Assembly: GCF_003207895.1 (NCBI RefSeq)
Contig: NZ_NKUB01000024.1
Span: 1 to 37,428, forward strand
Length of the DNA stretch: 37,428 nucleotides
Source of the DNA: Komagataeibacter swingsii
GTDB lineage: Bacteria; Pseudomonadota; Alphaproteobacteria; Acetobacterales; Acetobacteraceae
Direction: 5' to 3'
Made by a program: the position numbers and the translations under genes. Under the pieces are notes generated by a model. The model saw only the letters and a list, made by a program, of their open reading frames with translations, had not been told where the DNA came from and ran no database searches. This document shows, piece by piece, positions 8,197-18,041 of this stretch. Position 1 is the stretch's first letter. The number at the start of each line of letters is the position of its first letter.

Positions 8197-9440
8197 GCCG
8201 TTGCGTCCGGCGTGCGGGTGACGGCATAGCTGGTTACGGTCATGCCGGGACGGAAACCGTGGAAGCGCCCGATGGCCTCCAGCCGTTCCACCTGCATGCG
8301 CGTCAGCGTGCCGCCCCAACGGGCATGGGCGGCGATGACGGCTGCCTCGCTTTCCAGTGTCACGGCGTTGGCGACCAGCCGCCCGCCGGGGCGCAGGGCA
8401 TGCCATGCAGCATTCAGCATGCCGGGATTGCTTATGCCGCCGCCAATGAAAATGGCGTCGGGCGGGGGCAGGTCATCGGTTGTCAGGGTGGGCAGGACGG
8501 CAGGCGCTGCCCCCGCCACGACATGCAGGCCGGGCACGCCGAGGGTCAGGGCATTATGGGCGATACGCGCGCGGCGGTCGGCCGATTTCTCAATGGCGAC
8601 GGCCCGGTTGGCCGGGTGGCGCAGCATCCATTCAATGCTGATGGACCCTGAACCGCCCCCGATGTCCCACAGGACCTCGCCCCGTCGCGGGGCAAGGGCG
8701 GACAGGGTCGCGGCCCGGATCTCGCGCTTGGTGATCTGCCCGTCATGGGCGAACAGCTCATCAGGCAGGCCGCAGGCCAGCGGGATGACCAGCGCATCGC
8801 GCGTGGCCACGATATCCAGCGCCATCAGGTTCAGCCGGGGGAAAGGGGGCGCATCCGCCGCCATCTGCGTGGCTGTTGCGGTGTGGTGTGTCTGGCCTGC
8901 CCCGCCAAGGGCGCCCAGCACATGCAGGGTGGATGGCCCGAAACCGCGTTCATGCAGCCAGCGGGCGAACCGGGCGGGGCTGCCTTCATCCGCCGACAGC
9001 ACCACCAGCCGCGCACCGGGTTGCAGGGCAGGGGCCACGGCCGCCATCGGGCGGCCGCACAGGGACAGGATACCGACATCCTGCTCCGCCCAGCCCAGCA
9101 GGTTGCACGCCAGCGCCACGCAGGAGGGTGCGGGATGACAGGCCATTTCCCCCATCGGCACATGGCGGCGCAGCGTGGTCCCCACCCCGAACAGGAACGG
9201 GTCGCCCGACGCCAGCACGCAGACCGGCTGCCCCCGATGGGCCAGCACCCGGGCTATGCCATCGGCAAAGGGATGCGGCCATGCCAGCGTGCGCCCGGTT
9301 ATCACCGATGCGGCAAGCGCAAGATGGCGCGCGCCACCAACCACGAGCGTAGCCCCCGCGATCAGGGCGCGGGACGCGGGGGGCAGCCCCTCGACACCGT
9401 CTTCGCCAATGCCGATAACATGCAGCCATGGGCTGGTCAT
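8193..9440 (-). CDS. cobL: precorrin-6Y C5,15-methyltransferase (decarboxylating) CobL
   Basis: A bifunctional enzyme that methylates C5 and C15 and removes the C12 acetate carboxyl. At 415 residues it is a fusion of a CbiE-like half (about 1-200, with ASGDPFLFGVG and ILSLCGRP) and a CbiT-like half (about 210-400, with KREIRA and the SAM-binding WDIGGGSGSISIEW). This fused form is usual for the aerobic pathway. It is divergent from cobK with only 32 bp between the two start codons, so the promoters must overlap. Confidence 0.96.
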   Translation of the reverse strand: MTSPWLHVIGIGEDGVEGLPPASRALIAGATLVVGGARHLALAASVITGRTLAWPHPFADGIARVLAHRGQPVCVLASGDPFLFGVGTTLRRHVPMGEMACHPAPSCVALACNLLGWAEQDVGILSLCGRPMAAVAPALQPGARLVVLSADEGSPARFARWLHERGFGPSTLHVLGALGGAGQTHHTATATQMAADAPPFPRLNLMALDIVATRDALVIPLACGLPDELFAHDGQITKREIRAATLSALAPRRGEVLWDIGGGSGSISIEWMLRHPANRAVAIEKSADRRARIAHNALTLGVPGLHVVAGAAPAVLPTLTTDDLPPPDAIFIGGGISNPGMLNAAWHALRPGGRLVANAVTLESEAAVIAAHARWGGTLTRMQVERLEAIGRFHGFRPGMTVTSYAVTRTPDATA

Positions 9441-9472
9441 GCGCAGGCCCCGTTGAATGCGAGGGGAAAGGG

Positions 9473-10243
9473 ATGCGGGTTCTGGTTCTGGGCGGCACGA
9501 CGGAGGCGCGTCAGCTTTACGGCCTGCTGGAACAGGCGGGCGCGCGTTTTGATGTCACGGTCTCCCTCGCCGGGGCCACGCGCGCGCCGGTCCTGCCACG
9601 GCTTGCGGTCCGGATCGGCGGGTTTGGCGGGGTGGATGGCCTGCGGGACTGGCTTGTGGCGCATCGGACGGATGCGGTCATCGACGCCACCCATCCCTTT
9701 GCCGTGCGCATGAGTGGCAATGCCGCGCAGGCATGCGCGCGGGCCGGTGTCGCGCTGTTGCGCGTGGAACGCCCCGGCTGGACGCCGGTTGAAGGCGACC
9801 GCTGGATACGGGTGGACGACATGCAGGCCGCCGCCCGCGCACTGGGCACCACGCCACGGCGCGTGTTGCTGACGGTGGGGCGCAAGGACCTGCTGCCCTT
9901 CCATCATGCAGGCGGGCATGACTGGCTGCTGCGCAGCGTGGACCGGCCCGATGCATCCCTGCTGCCGCCCGGCGCGCGGGTGCTGCAGGCGCGCGGCCCC
10001 TTTGATGTCGCGGCGGAGGAGGCCCTGCTGCGCGATGAACGGATTGATGTGGTCATCACCAAGAATTCCGGCGGTGCCGCCACCTATGCCAAGCTGGCAG
10101 CGGCGCGCGCGCTCGGCCTGCCGGTCATCATGGTGGACCGGCCACCCGTGGCCGCCGCCCCCACCGTGGCGGATGCAACAGCGGCCATGGCGTGGCTGGA
10201 GCGCCTTTATGCGCACGCTTCCCCCACCCGGCGGGAGGTATAG
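9473..10243 (+). CDS. cobK: precorrin-6A reductase CobK
   Basis: NADPH-dependent reduction of precorrin-6A to precorrin-6B (dihydro form). The 256-residue product opens with the nucleotide-binding MRVLVLGGTTEARQLY and contains VIDATHPFAVRMS and the VITKNSGG motif characteristic of CobK/CbiJ. The start at 9473 is set by GAGGGGAAAGGG just upstream; an in-frame ATG at 9428 lies inside cobL on the other strand and is less likely. The 3' end overlaps the 3' end of cobJ by 37 nt on the opposite strand. It is the only plus-strand gene between cobL and the long cob operon. Confidence 0.95.
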   Translation: MRVLVLGGTTEARQLYGLLEQAGARFDVTVSLAGATRAPVLPRLAVRIGGFGGVDGLRDWLVAHRTDAVIDATHPFAVRMSGNAAQACARAGVALLRVERPGWTPVEGDRWIRVDDMQAAARALGTTPRRVLLTVGRKDLLPFHHAGGHDWLLRSVDRPDASLLPPGARVLQARGPFDVAAEEALLRDERIDVVITKNSGGAATYAKLAAARALGLPVIMVDRPPVAAAPTVADATAAMAWLERLYAHASPTRREV

Positions 10244-10980
10244 AGCCACCTGCCGCCATCCGCGCGGTCGATCACATGGGTCAGCGGGCAGCCGATCAGC
10301 ACCAGCGTGCTCATGTCCACCTGTTCGGGGTCGGCATGGGCGATATCGGTCAGGATCACCCGTTCGTCCGGGCGGCCGATGGCGCGGGCGAAGGCCACCG
10401 GCACATCACCGGGCAGGATGCCGCGCAGCAGGTCCAGCGCCGCGCCCAGCTGGTCGGGCCGTGCCTTCGATCGCGGGTTGTACAGCGCAATGACCAGCCC
10501 CGCACCGGCGGCCGCCGCCAGCCTGCGATGCACCACCGCGCGTGGCTTGAGGTTGTCGGACAGGGAAATGACGCAGAAATCCCCCCCCAGCGGCGCGCCC
10601 AGCCGGGCGGCGGCGGCCAGCACGGCGGAAACGCCCGGTATGACCGTGACATCCACCTCCCGCCATGCGGCGGGGCCGTGGTCGATGGCCTCGAACACCG
10701 CGCTGGCCATGCCGAATACGCCCGCGTCCCCGCCGGATACGACTGCCACGTTCCGCCCCGCCAGCGCCAGTTCAATGGCATGGCGCGCGCGGTCGAGTTC
10801 CACGCGGTTGTCGGAGGCATGGCGCACGACCGCTGGCCCGGCCTCGACCCGCGCGACATAGGGCGCGTAGCCGATCAGGTCGGTTGCCTGCGCCAGCGCG
10901 GCACTGGCCTGCGGCGTTACCTGTTCCGGCGCGCCGGGGCCAAGCCCCACGATGAAGATGCGCCCGCCCGCCCGCGTCAT
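10207..10980 (-). CDS. cobJ: precorrin-3B C17-methyltransferase CobJ
   Basis: Methylates C17 and drives ring contraction of precorrin-3B, the step after CobG. The 257-residue product has the N-terminal GLGPGAPEQVTP methylase motif, SGGDAGVFGMA, PGVSAVLAAAARLGAP and the ALYNPRSKARPDQL segment typical of CobJ/CbiH. Its ATG overlaps the cobI stop (ATGA at 10980-10977). It is the last gene of the riboswitch-led operon and converges on cobK with a 37-nt overlap. Confidence 0.96.
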   Translation of the reverse strand: MTRAGGRIFIVGLGPGAPEQVTPQASAALAQATDLIGYAPYVARVEAGPAVVRHASDNRVELDRARHAIELALAGRNVAVVSGGDAGVFGMASAVFEAIDHGPAAWREVDVTVIPGVSAVLAAAARLGAPLGGDFCVISLSDNLKPRAVVHRRLAAAAGAGLVIALYNPRSKARPDQLGAALDLLRGILPGDVPVAFARAIGRPDERVILTDIAHADPEQVDMSTLVLIGCPLTHVIDRADGGRWLYTSRRVGEACA

Positions 10981-11714
10981 CGCGCGTCCTCCCGCCCGGG
11001 GACAAGGATGATGGAGAAATAGGGTGCCGGTCCCGTCATGTCGGTCAGTTTCATCCAGCGCTGCTGCGGCTGGGTCGCGCGTTCGACATAGATCGCGCGA
11101 TCCTCGCGCCCCGCATGGCGAAGGGCGGCGCGCACCTTTTCAAGGTTGCGGCCCAGCTTCATGATGACGGCGGCATCCGCGCGTTCCAGCCATGTGGCCA
11201 GTTCCGGCTCATCCAGCGTGCCGGGAATGACGCACAGCACGTCATCCCCATGTACCATCGGCTGGCGCGCCGCCGACCAGCACCCGCCCATGGCGGTAAT
11301 GCCGGGCACGACGGTGCAGGCAAAGCGTTCATGCAGCCGGTCAAACACATACATGGCCGAGCCGAACAGGAACGGGTCCCCTTCACACAGCAGGGCCACG
11401 TCCCGGCCATTTTGCAGGCGGGTTGCGATCTGTTCGGCGCATTCATCATAAAACGCCGCCATGCGCACGAGATAGGCCGGGTCGCTGACCGCGATTTCGG
11501 TGGTGAAGGGATAGGCGAAGCGCAGGGTCTCGGCCAGTCCGGGCAGCATGTCGCCCGCGATCTGGCGGGCATGGCCGGGGCGGTCATGGCGGCAGAACCA
11601 TGCCACCACCGGGCTTTCACGCAGTATGCGCGCGGCCTTGAGGGTCATGAGTTCCGGGTCCCCCGGCCCCATGCCAAGGATGGACAGGCGGCCCGCAGCA
11701 GGACTGGCGTTCAT
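10977..11714 (-). CDS. cobI: precorrin-2 C20-methyltransferase CobI
   Basis: Methylates precorrin-2 at C20 using SAM, committing it to corrin synthesis. The 245-residue product has GMGPGDPELMTLKA at the N-terminus, EGDPFLFGSAMYVF and PGITAMGGCWSAA, all characteristic of CobI/CbiL. It overlaps cobH upstream and cobJ downstream by ATGA each, so it is translationally coupled in the operon. Confidence 0.96.
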   Translation of the reverse strand: MNASPAAGRLSILGMGPGDPELMTLKAARILRESPVVAWFCRHDRPGHARQIAGDMLPGLAETLRFAYPFTTEIAVSDPAYLVRMAAFYDECAEQIATRLQNGRDVALLCEGDPFLFGSAMYVFDRLHERFACTVVPGITAMGGCWSAARQPMVHGDDVLCVIPGTLDEPELATWLERADAAVIMKLGRNLEKVRAALRHAGREDRAIYVERATQPQQRWMKLTDMTGPAPYFSIILVPGREDAR

Positions 11715-12352
11715 TCCGCCTCACTCGCCAGCGCGTTGACGGTGGCCGCCGCCATGGCGCTGCCACCCAGGCGGCCACGGACGATGATGAACGGCAGGTC
11801 GCCAAATTCCGCCAGCGCTTCCTTGGATTCCGCGGCACCGACAAAACCGACCGGCATGCCAATGACCGCCGCCGGCCGGGGTGCCCCCGCGCGGATCATT
11901 TCCAGCAGGTGGAACAGCGCGGTCGGCGCGTTGCCAATGGCCACCACCGCGCCATCAAGCTGGTCGCCCCACAGGTCCATTGCCGCGGCCGAGCGGGTAT
12001 TGCCGATTTCCCGGGCGATGACCGGCGTGCGCGGGTCACGCAGCGTGCAGATGACCGGGTTGTCGGCGGGCAGGCGCGCGCGCGTCACGCCATGGGCCAC
12101 CATGTTGGCGTCGCACAGGATGGGCTTGCCCGCCAGCAGGGCGGTGCGCGCGCTGCTTACAAAATCGGGGGACATGCGGATGGACTTCACCACATCCACC
12201 ATGCCGCAGGCGTGGATGATGCGTACGGCCACGCGGGCTTCCGCCTCGCTCAGTCCGCCCAGGTCGGCTTCGGCGCGGATGATGGCAAAGGAACGGGCAT
12301 AGATCGCCGCCCCGTCATGGATGTAGTCGTACGGTTCCGTCTGCGGGGTCAT
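11711..12352 (-). CDS. cobH: precorrin-8X methylmutase CobH
   Basis: Moves the C11 methyl to C12, giving hydrogenobyrinic acid. The 213-residue product contains the catalytic histidine segment RIIHACGMVD (His47), matching the known active-site His of the family. It also has ILCDANMVAHGVTR and the closing part with VGFVGAAESKEAL that holds conserved substrate-contact residues. Length is typical. It overlaps cobG and cobI by ATGA. Confidence 0.97.
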   Translation of the reverse strand: MTPQTEPYDYIHDGAAIYARSFAIIRAEADLGGLSEAEARVAVRIIHACGMVDVVKSIRMSPDFVSSARTALLAGKPILCDANMVAHGVTRARLPADNPVICTLRDPRTPVIAREIGNTRSAAAMDLWGDQLDGAVVAIGNAPTALFHLLEMIRAGAPRPAAVIGMPVGFVGAAESKEALAEFGDLPFIIVRGRLGGSAMAAATVNALASEAE

Positions 12353-13581
12353 GCCGGTTCAGTTCTCCCGTTGCGTGGGGTGGGATCGGTGGGGTGCCGG
12401 GACCAGCCCCGCACGATCGGATGTATCTGTGCCAGTGAAAGCCCGATGTCCACAGGCGTATTGTCCGCCCGGCCATGCGGGCACAGGCCGTAGCCGTCCG
12501 GCCCCGCCACCAGCGTGATGTCGGCGGGGGCGGGATGGGCGCATCCCTTGGCGCATCCCGACACATGCAGGCTGACACTCGGCGGCAGGCCGGGGGCCAG
12601 CGCATGGGCATCGGCAATGACGTCGCGCGTGGCGCACGCGCAGCCATGCGTGCCGATGCATGCCCATATGCGCAGGCGTGGATCATCCGCCTGCGTCATC
12701 AGGCCGGGCAGGGCGGGCGGCGTATCACACTGTTCCAGCACGATCGCCCGCCACGGGGCGATGCGCATATGGCCGTTGCCGTGCCTGTCGCACCACCGCG
12801 CGATGTCTTCCATCATATCGGCCGTAATGGGGCCGGGCGGCAGTACAATACCCATGGCGTGGCCGGGCAGGGGGCCTGCCAGCACGGGCCGGTCAGGACA
12901 GGCGGAGGGGGCTGTTGTGGTATCGGCCATCCCGATACGGGCAAAGGCGGCCCGGCCCAGCGCGGGATCGCGCAGGGGGCGGCTGGCGGGCGTCATCGCC
13001 GCCAGCGCATGCGCCACGGCCACGACAATGCGCGCAACATCCGCGCCGGGGCAGGCCAGCGCGCGATCGCCGCACGCCACCATCCACCCGGCACCCGTGG
13101 CGCGGGCGACGATATCCGCCCGCAGCGTGCCCGCCGGGATATGTCCGCCGCATTCCACCGCAATCACGAATTTGGCCGGCAGGCCACGCAGCGTATCGGC
13201 AGCGGCAAGGGCCGCATCCAGCGCGCGGATCACATCCGGCGCATCGGGTGCGGCGTCGGGGTCGATTCCCGCCAGCGGGGAGAGCAGCAGGCTCCGCCGG
13301 GCCTCGGTCGCGGCATCATTGCTGGCCAGGGCCGCCGCCTGCATGTCACGGGCGAAGGCGCGCGCGCTGCCGGGTGTCAGGCCGCGCAGTTGCAGGTTGC
13401 CCCGGCTGGTCAGTTCGATTAGCCCGTTGCCATGGGTTGCGGCGGCGCGGGCAATCTGCCGGGCCTGTGCCGCTGACAGGCGGCCAAGCGGCGGGCGCAC
13501 GCGCACCAGCCAGCCATCGGCGGCTTCCATCGGGGTGTGCAGGCCGGGGCACCAGCCGCGTATGGCGGGGGCCGTGGTCAT
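12349..13581 (-). CDS. cobG: precorrin-3B synthase CobG
   Basis: An iron-sulfur mono-oxygenase that uses O2 to hydroxylate C20 and form the gamma-lactone, preparing ring contraction. Its presence marks the aerobic pathway. The 410-residue product is built like a half-size nitrite/sulfite reductase: an N-terminal ferredoxin-like half with LTSRGNLQLRG, then the cluster-binding cysteines in CIGTHGCAC and SGCAKGCAHP near the C-terminal third. It overlaps cobN and cobH by ATGA. Confidence 0.95.
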   Translation of the reverse strand: MTTAPAIRGWCPGLHTPMEAADGWLVRVRPPLGRLSAAQARQIARAAATHGNGLIELTSRGNLQLRGLTPGSARAFARDMQAAALASNDAATEARRSLLLSPLAGIDPDAAPDAPDVIRALDAALAAADTLRGLPAKFVIAVECGGHIPAGTLRADIVARATGAGWMVACGDRALACPGADVARIVVAVAHALAAMTPASRPLRDPALGRAAFARIGMADTTTAPSACPDRPVLAGPLPGHAMGIVLPPGPITADMMEDIARWCDRHGNGHMRIAPWRAIVLEQCDTPPALPGLMTQADDPRLRIWACIGTHGCACATRDVIADAHALAPGLPPSVSLHVSGCAKGCAHPAPADITLVAGPDGYGLCPHGRADNTPVDIGLSLAQIHPIVRGWSRHPTDPTPRNGRTEPA

Positions 13582-16500
13582 GGCGGCGTATCATCCAGCA
13601 GCATGCCGGCGGAATTGCTGCGGGGCCGCCACAGGTCCCGGCGCAGGGCATCGGCCAGCAGGCGGCGGATGGCGGCATGGGCATCGGGGTTGGCGTGGCG
13701 CAGGAAGGCGTCCGTTTCCGCATCATCCAGCAGGGCGTGGAAGGTCAGGTCAAACTGCCGGTCAAAGCGTGCGGGCATGGTTGCGGCAAAGCCATGCAGC
13801 GCCTCCACCCCGCGTGCGATTTCGGCAGCGCCCCGATAGCCGTGGCGGCGCATGCCCGCCAGCCATGCCGGGTTGGCCAGCCGCCCGCGCGTAACCCGGG
13901 CCACTTCCTGTGCCGTGGCGCGCAGGCGCGGCGCATCGGGGCGGGAGGTATCGCCATGCAGCAGGCGCGGCGCATTGCCCAGCAGGCTGGCCGCCGCCGC
14001 CATGCCGCCTTCATGGGTGGCCATGTCGGCACTTTCCAGAATGTCGGTTTCGGCATTGTCCTGCACATGCAGCACCACCGCCGCCCCGGCCATGCGCGCG
14101 GCCAGGGCGTCGGGCTGGCGCTGTCCCTCCCGCTCGCCGCCATAGGTCCATGCCGAACCCTCCAGCCATGCCCGGCCCAGATCATCCCGTGTCACCCATT
14201 CACCACGCGCCAGCGGGTCTTCCACCCCGGTGCCGTAACTGCCCGGCGCCGCGCCGAACATGCGCGCGGTCGCGGCCTGTAACGCGCTTCCCGCCAGCCC
14301 CGCCGCCTGCGCCGCCAGCGGGTTGAGGCCGGGGGATTCGAAACCGCGTGCGGCCACGGCCTGCACCGCCTGTTCGAACAGGGCGATCTGCCCCGGAAAG
14401 GCGTCGCGGAACAGGCCCGACAGGCGCAGCGTCACATCCACGCGCGGGCGGTCGAGTTCGGCCATGGGCATGATCTCGATTCCCGTCACCCGGCCTGACG
14501 CGCCATCCCATACCGGGCGCACCCCCATCAGCAGCAGCGCAAGGGCCAGGTCCTCGCCCCCCGTGCGCAGGCTGGCCGATCCCCACAGGTCAATGACCAC
14601 GCTGCGCAGCGGCTCGCCCTGATCCTGCAGGTGCCCTTCCAGCAAAAGGGCGGCCGTGCGCTGCGCCAGCACCATGGCGGATCGGGTGGGAATGGCGCGC
14701 GGGTCCATGGCGTACAGGTTGCGCCCCGTGGGCAGCACGTCGGCCCGGCCCCGCGTGGGCGCGCCCGCAGGCCCCGCCGGGACGAACCGCCCGTCAAGGG
14801 CCGCCAGCAGCGCCGTGCCTTCCGCCGTGCCGCAGGCCAGCAGGCGCCTGGTGATGTCGTCCGTCGCCACCCCGCCGCATGACCGGGCAATGGCCTGCGC
14901 CAGTTCGGGCGCGCGGGGGGGCGGGCAGCCGAATACGTGCAGCCCGTCGCGGATCTGCAGGTCCTTGACATCACACAGATAGGCGTCGAGCCGGGCGAGG
15001 GCTTCGTCCTCGTCATCCGTGCGGGCCACGCCGGATTCATTGAGCAGCCCAAGACTGTCGGCGCGTTGCAGGATTTCCCCGCGCAGGATCGCCCCGCGCC
15101 TGCGGTCCAGCCCGTCGGCCGCGGCATATTCGTCAATCAGGCGCTCAAGGTCGCCCGTATCGGCCCCGGCTGTTCCAACGGGCACGATGGGGGGCGTCAT
15201 GTGGCCGATCGTGACGGCCCCCAGCCTGCGCCGCGCGGCGGCTGCCTCGCCGGGGTTGTTGACGATGAAGGGATAGATGACCGGCATGCCCCCCACCAGC
15301 ACCGATGGCCAGCACGTGGCCGAAGGGGCCGCGGCCTTCCCCGGCAGCCATTCCAGCGTGCCATGCGTGCCTAGATGCACCATGGCGTCCAGCCCGCGTT
15401 CATGGCGCAGCCACAGGTAGAACGCGACATAGGCATGGCGGGGCGGCGTGTCGGGATCATGGTAGCCCGCATGCCGGTCGGTCGTGGCCCCGCGATCGGG
15501 CTGCAATGCCATGAGGATGCGCCCGATATGGACATGGCGCAGGCAGAACCGGCCATCCGTTACCGCCGGGTCATCTTCCGGCGCGCCCCAGCATGCGGCC
15601 AGCCCGTCCTGTAGTGCGGCGGGCAGCGCCGCCAGCCATTCGCGGTAGGTGGCGACGGAAACGAAGGGCCGCGCCGGTGCGCGTGCCAGCATGTGGGCCA
15701 GCGTATCCGGCGTGGGTAGGGCGGCATCGCCCGTGTCGTAGCCACCGTCGCGCAGCAGGCGCAGGATGTGCGCAAGGCTTGCGAAACTGTCCAGCCCCAC
15801 GGCATGCGCCGCCTGTCCCGTGGGCGCGCCCTGCGCGCCGGGATAATCGGACAGGATGATGCCCACCCGTCGCGTGGCGGGCGGTTCATGCCCCAGCCGC
15901 GCCCAGCCCACCGCGCGCGCGCAGGTCAGGTTGATGCCATCGGGATAGGGTTCATGGCGCGCGGGCAGGCCGGGGGCGGTTTCCTCCTTGAAGGAAATGG
16001 GGCAGGCGGGGATGCGGCCATCCAGTTCGGGCAGCACAACCTGCATCGCCAGGTCGGCCTGCGACAGGCCACGCACGCTGTCGCGCCAGACAGCAAAGGG
16101 AATGCCCGGCTGCTGCGCCTGCAGCACCGGCACGCCCGCAAGGTCCAGCGGGGAACGGTTGTCCACCCCTGCGCGGGCGGAAAAGAACGTGGCGTTTATG
16201 ATGACATCCGGCGGGCCTGCCGCCAGCCGTGCTGCCACGACACGCGCGGAATCGGGGTTCTTGAGCGACGTGACATAGACAAGGTCAGTCCCCATGCCGT
16301 GGCGGGCCAGTCGGGTTGCAAGCTGCGTGATGGGGGCAATGTCCCCCGCCAGCAGGTGCGCGCGGTAGAACACCACCATGGCCCGCAGCGGGAGGTTCGG
16401 GTCGGCGGCGTGCAGTACCTCGGCAGGGGGCAGCGGAACGGGGGCGGCCCCATCATCCGGCCCGCATCCGGCCAGATGCGCCATAAGCCGCAGGGCGGCC

Positions 16501-16952
16501 TGCATATTGGCCGTGCCACCCGTGCGCAGGAGCGCGTCGAGGCGGACCCGCATGGCTTCCGGCGCGGTGGACAGTGCCGCAAGGCGCGGATCATCGCGCC
16601 CGTCCCCCGCCACGAATGCCAGCGGGATTCCGGCCTGCTGGCAGGCACGGGACAGTTCTTCCGCGCCGTAGCGCCAGTAGTCCACGCCGCCGAGCAGTCG
16701 CACCACCACGCAGCGCGACTCCATGATCGTGTCGGCCACGTACAGGTCGATCGACATGGGGTGCAGCAGGCGCGACAGCGTGGCCGTGCGCAGGGTCGCG
16801 GCCGGCGCGCCCTGTGCCACATGGGCCGCGTTCAGGCACAGGAGGTCACTGTCCGAAAAGGACAGGAACACGATATCCGCCGGGGCGTGCCCCAGGTCTT
16901 CGGCCTGTTCGCCGTCCTCCAGCGTGCGGACCTCACGTGCAAGCAGGTGCAT
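13578..16952 (-). CDS. cobN: cobaltochelatase large subunit CobN
   Basis: The large subunit of the ATP-dependent aerobic cobaltochelatase, which inserts Co2+ into hydrogenobyrinic acid a,c-diamide together with CobS and CobT (not in this window). The 1124-residue product is within the CobN/BchH range, somewhat short compared with about 1270 in Pseudomonas. Recognisable segments include HLGTHGTLEWLPGK, VSVATYREW and NLYAMDPRAIP. It starts 18 nt after the cobW stop and overlaps cobG by ATGA. A weak ribosome site (GGAAACC) lies upstream. Confidence 0.96.
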   Translation of the reverse strand: MHLLAREVRTLEDGEQAEDLGHAPADIVFLSFSDSDLLCLNAAHVAQGAPAATLRTATLSRLLHPMSIDLYVADTIMESRCVVVRLLGGVDYWRYGAEELSRACQQAGIPLAFVAGDGRDDPRLAALSTAPEAMRVRLDALLRTGGTANMQAALRLMAHLAGCGPDDGAAPVPLPPAEVLHAADPNLPLRAMVVFYRAHLLAGDIAPITQLATRLARHGMGTDLVYVTSLKNPDSARVVAARLAAGPPDVIINATFFSARAGVDNRSPLDLAGVPVLQAQQPGIPFAVWRDSVRGLSQADLAMQVVLPELDGRIPACPISFKEETAPGLPARHEPYPDGINLTCARAVGWARLGHEPPATRRVGIILSDYPGAQGAPTGQAAHAVGLDSFASLAHILRLLRDGGYDTGDAALPTPDTLAHMLARAPARPFVSVATYREWLAALPAALQDGLAACWGAPEDDPAVTDGRFCLRHVHIGRILMALQPDRGATTDRHAGYHDPDTPPRHAYVAFYLWLRHERGLDAMVHLGTHGTLEWLPGKAAAPSATCWPSVLVGGMPVIYPFIVNNPGEAAAARRRLGAVTIGHMTPPIVPVGTAGADTGDLERLIDEYAAADGLDRRRGAILRGEILQRADSLGLLNESGVARTDDEDEALARLDAYLCDVKDLQIRDGLHVFGCPPPRAPELAQAIARSCGGVATDDITRRLLACGTAEGTALLAALDGRFVPAGPAGAPTRGRADVLPTGRNLYAMDPRAIPTRSAMVLAQRTAALLLEGHLQDQGEPLRSVVIDLWGSASLRTGGEDLALALLLMGVRPVWDGASGRVTGIEIMPMAELDRPRVDVTLRLSGLFRDAFPGQIALFEQAVQAVAARGFESPGLNPLAAQAAGLAGSALQAATARMFGAAPGSYGTGVEDPLARGEWVTRDDLGRAWLEGSAWTYGGEREGQRQPDALAARMAGAAVVLHVQDNAETDILESADMATHEGGMAAAASLLGNAPRLLHGDTSRPDAPRLRATAQEVARVTRGRLANPAWLAGMRRHGYRGAAEIARGVEALHGFAATMPARFDRQFDLTFHALLDDAETDAFLRHANPDAHAAIRRLLADALRRDLWRPRSNSAGMLLDDTPP

Positions 16953-16970
16953 GGTGGCTGCCGGTTTCCG

Positions 16971-18038
16971 TCAGTCGCCCGCCGCCAGGCCCTGCGCCAG
17001 CGCGGCCGTAATGGCAGCCTGGTCCATGCCCTTCTGGCCAATGACCACAAGGCTGCCCGTGCGCGGCGCGTCAGGGGACAGGGCGCGGTCGAACTGGTGG
17101 CGGAAGCGGCTGCCAACCCCCTGCACCGCAAGGCGCATCGCCTTGCCGCGCACCGTGGCGTAGCCCTTCATGCGCAGGATGTCGTGCTGTCCGGCCAGTG
17201 TTTTCAGGCGGGCGATGAAGCCTTCCACACTGTCCTGTTCGGGTATGGGAGCGACGAAGCTTTCGAAATCATCATGCTCGTGCGCGCCGCCTTCGGCATC
17301 ATGGTGCGACGGGCGGGCCGCAAGGTCGTCTTCCGCCGCCGCATCAAGGCCCAGCAGGATGGCCGGGTCCACCTGCCCATCGGTCGCGCGCACCACCTTG
17401 ACCATGCGCGGGATTTCGGCGCGGATGGAAGCCTCCACCGCATCGGCCTGCGCGGGGGTCATGAGGTCGGTCTTGTTCAGCACCACCAGGTCGGCGGACA
17501 GAAGCTGGTCCTCGTACACTTCCGCCAGCGGGTTGTCGTGGTCCAGCGACGGGTCGGCTTCCTGCTGGCGGGCGACTTCGTCGGGGTCATCGGCAAAGCG
17601 GCCGGCGGCTACGGCGGGGCCGTCCACGACTGTCACCACGCCATCGACGGTCATGCGGGTGCGGATGGTGGGCCAGCCAAACGCCTTGAGCAGCGGCTTG
17701 GGCAGGGCCAGTCCCGAAGTCTCGATCACGATATGGTCGGGCGGTGCCGCGCGGTCCAGCAGCGCTTCCATGGTGGGCAGGAAGTCATCGGCCACCGTGC
17801 AGCACAGGCAGCCGTTGGTCAGTTCCACAATGTCCTCGTCCCGGCAGCCTTCCACGCCGCAGGCGCGCAGCGTGTCGCCATCAATGCCCAGCGTGCCGAA
17901 TTCATTGACTACGATGGCGATGCGCCGGCCCTGCGCATTGGCCAGAACGTGGCGCAGCAGCGTGGTCTTGCCCGCCCCCAGAAAGCCGGTGATGACGGTA
18001 ACGGGTACCCTGGCGCGGGCCGTGTTGGATGGGGTCAT
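16971..18038 (-). CDS. cobW: CobW GTPase, cobalt metallochaperone
   Basis: A COG0523 G3E-family GTPase thought to deliver Co2+ to the CobNST chelatase. The 355-residue product has a Walker A GFLGAGKTT (about residues 18-26), the metal-binding GCLCC motif (about 73-77), LNKTD for guanine recognition, and a His/Asp-rich linker (HHDAEGGAHEHDD near 237-249) that may bind metal. The C-terminal CobW domain is complete. It lies 3 nt after the DUF1636 gene in the riboswitch-led operon, directly upstream of cobN. Confidence 0.95.
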   Translation of the reverse strand: MTPSNTARARVPVTVITGFLGAGKTTLLRHVLANAQGRRIAIVVNEFGTLGIDGDTLRACGVEGCRDEDIVELTNGCLCCTVADDFLPTMEALLDRAAPPDHIVIETSGLALPKPLLKAFGWPTIRTRMTVDGVVTVVDGPAVAAGRFADDPDEVARQQEADPSLDHDNPLAEVYEDQLLSADLVVLNKTDLMTPAQADAVEASIRAEIPRMVKVVRATDGQVDPAILLGLDAAAEDDLAARPSHHDAEGGAHEHDDFESFVAPIPEQDSVEGFIARLKTLAGQHDILRMKGYATVRGKAMRLAVQGVGSRFRHQFDRALSPDAPRTGSLVVIGQKGMDQAAITAALAQGLAAGD

Positions 18039-18041
18039 GGC

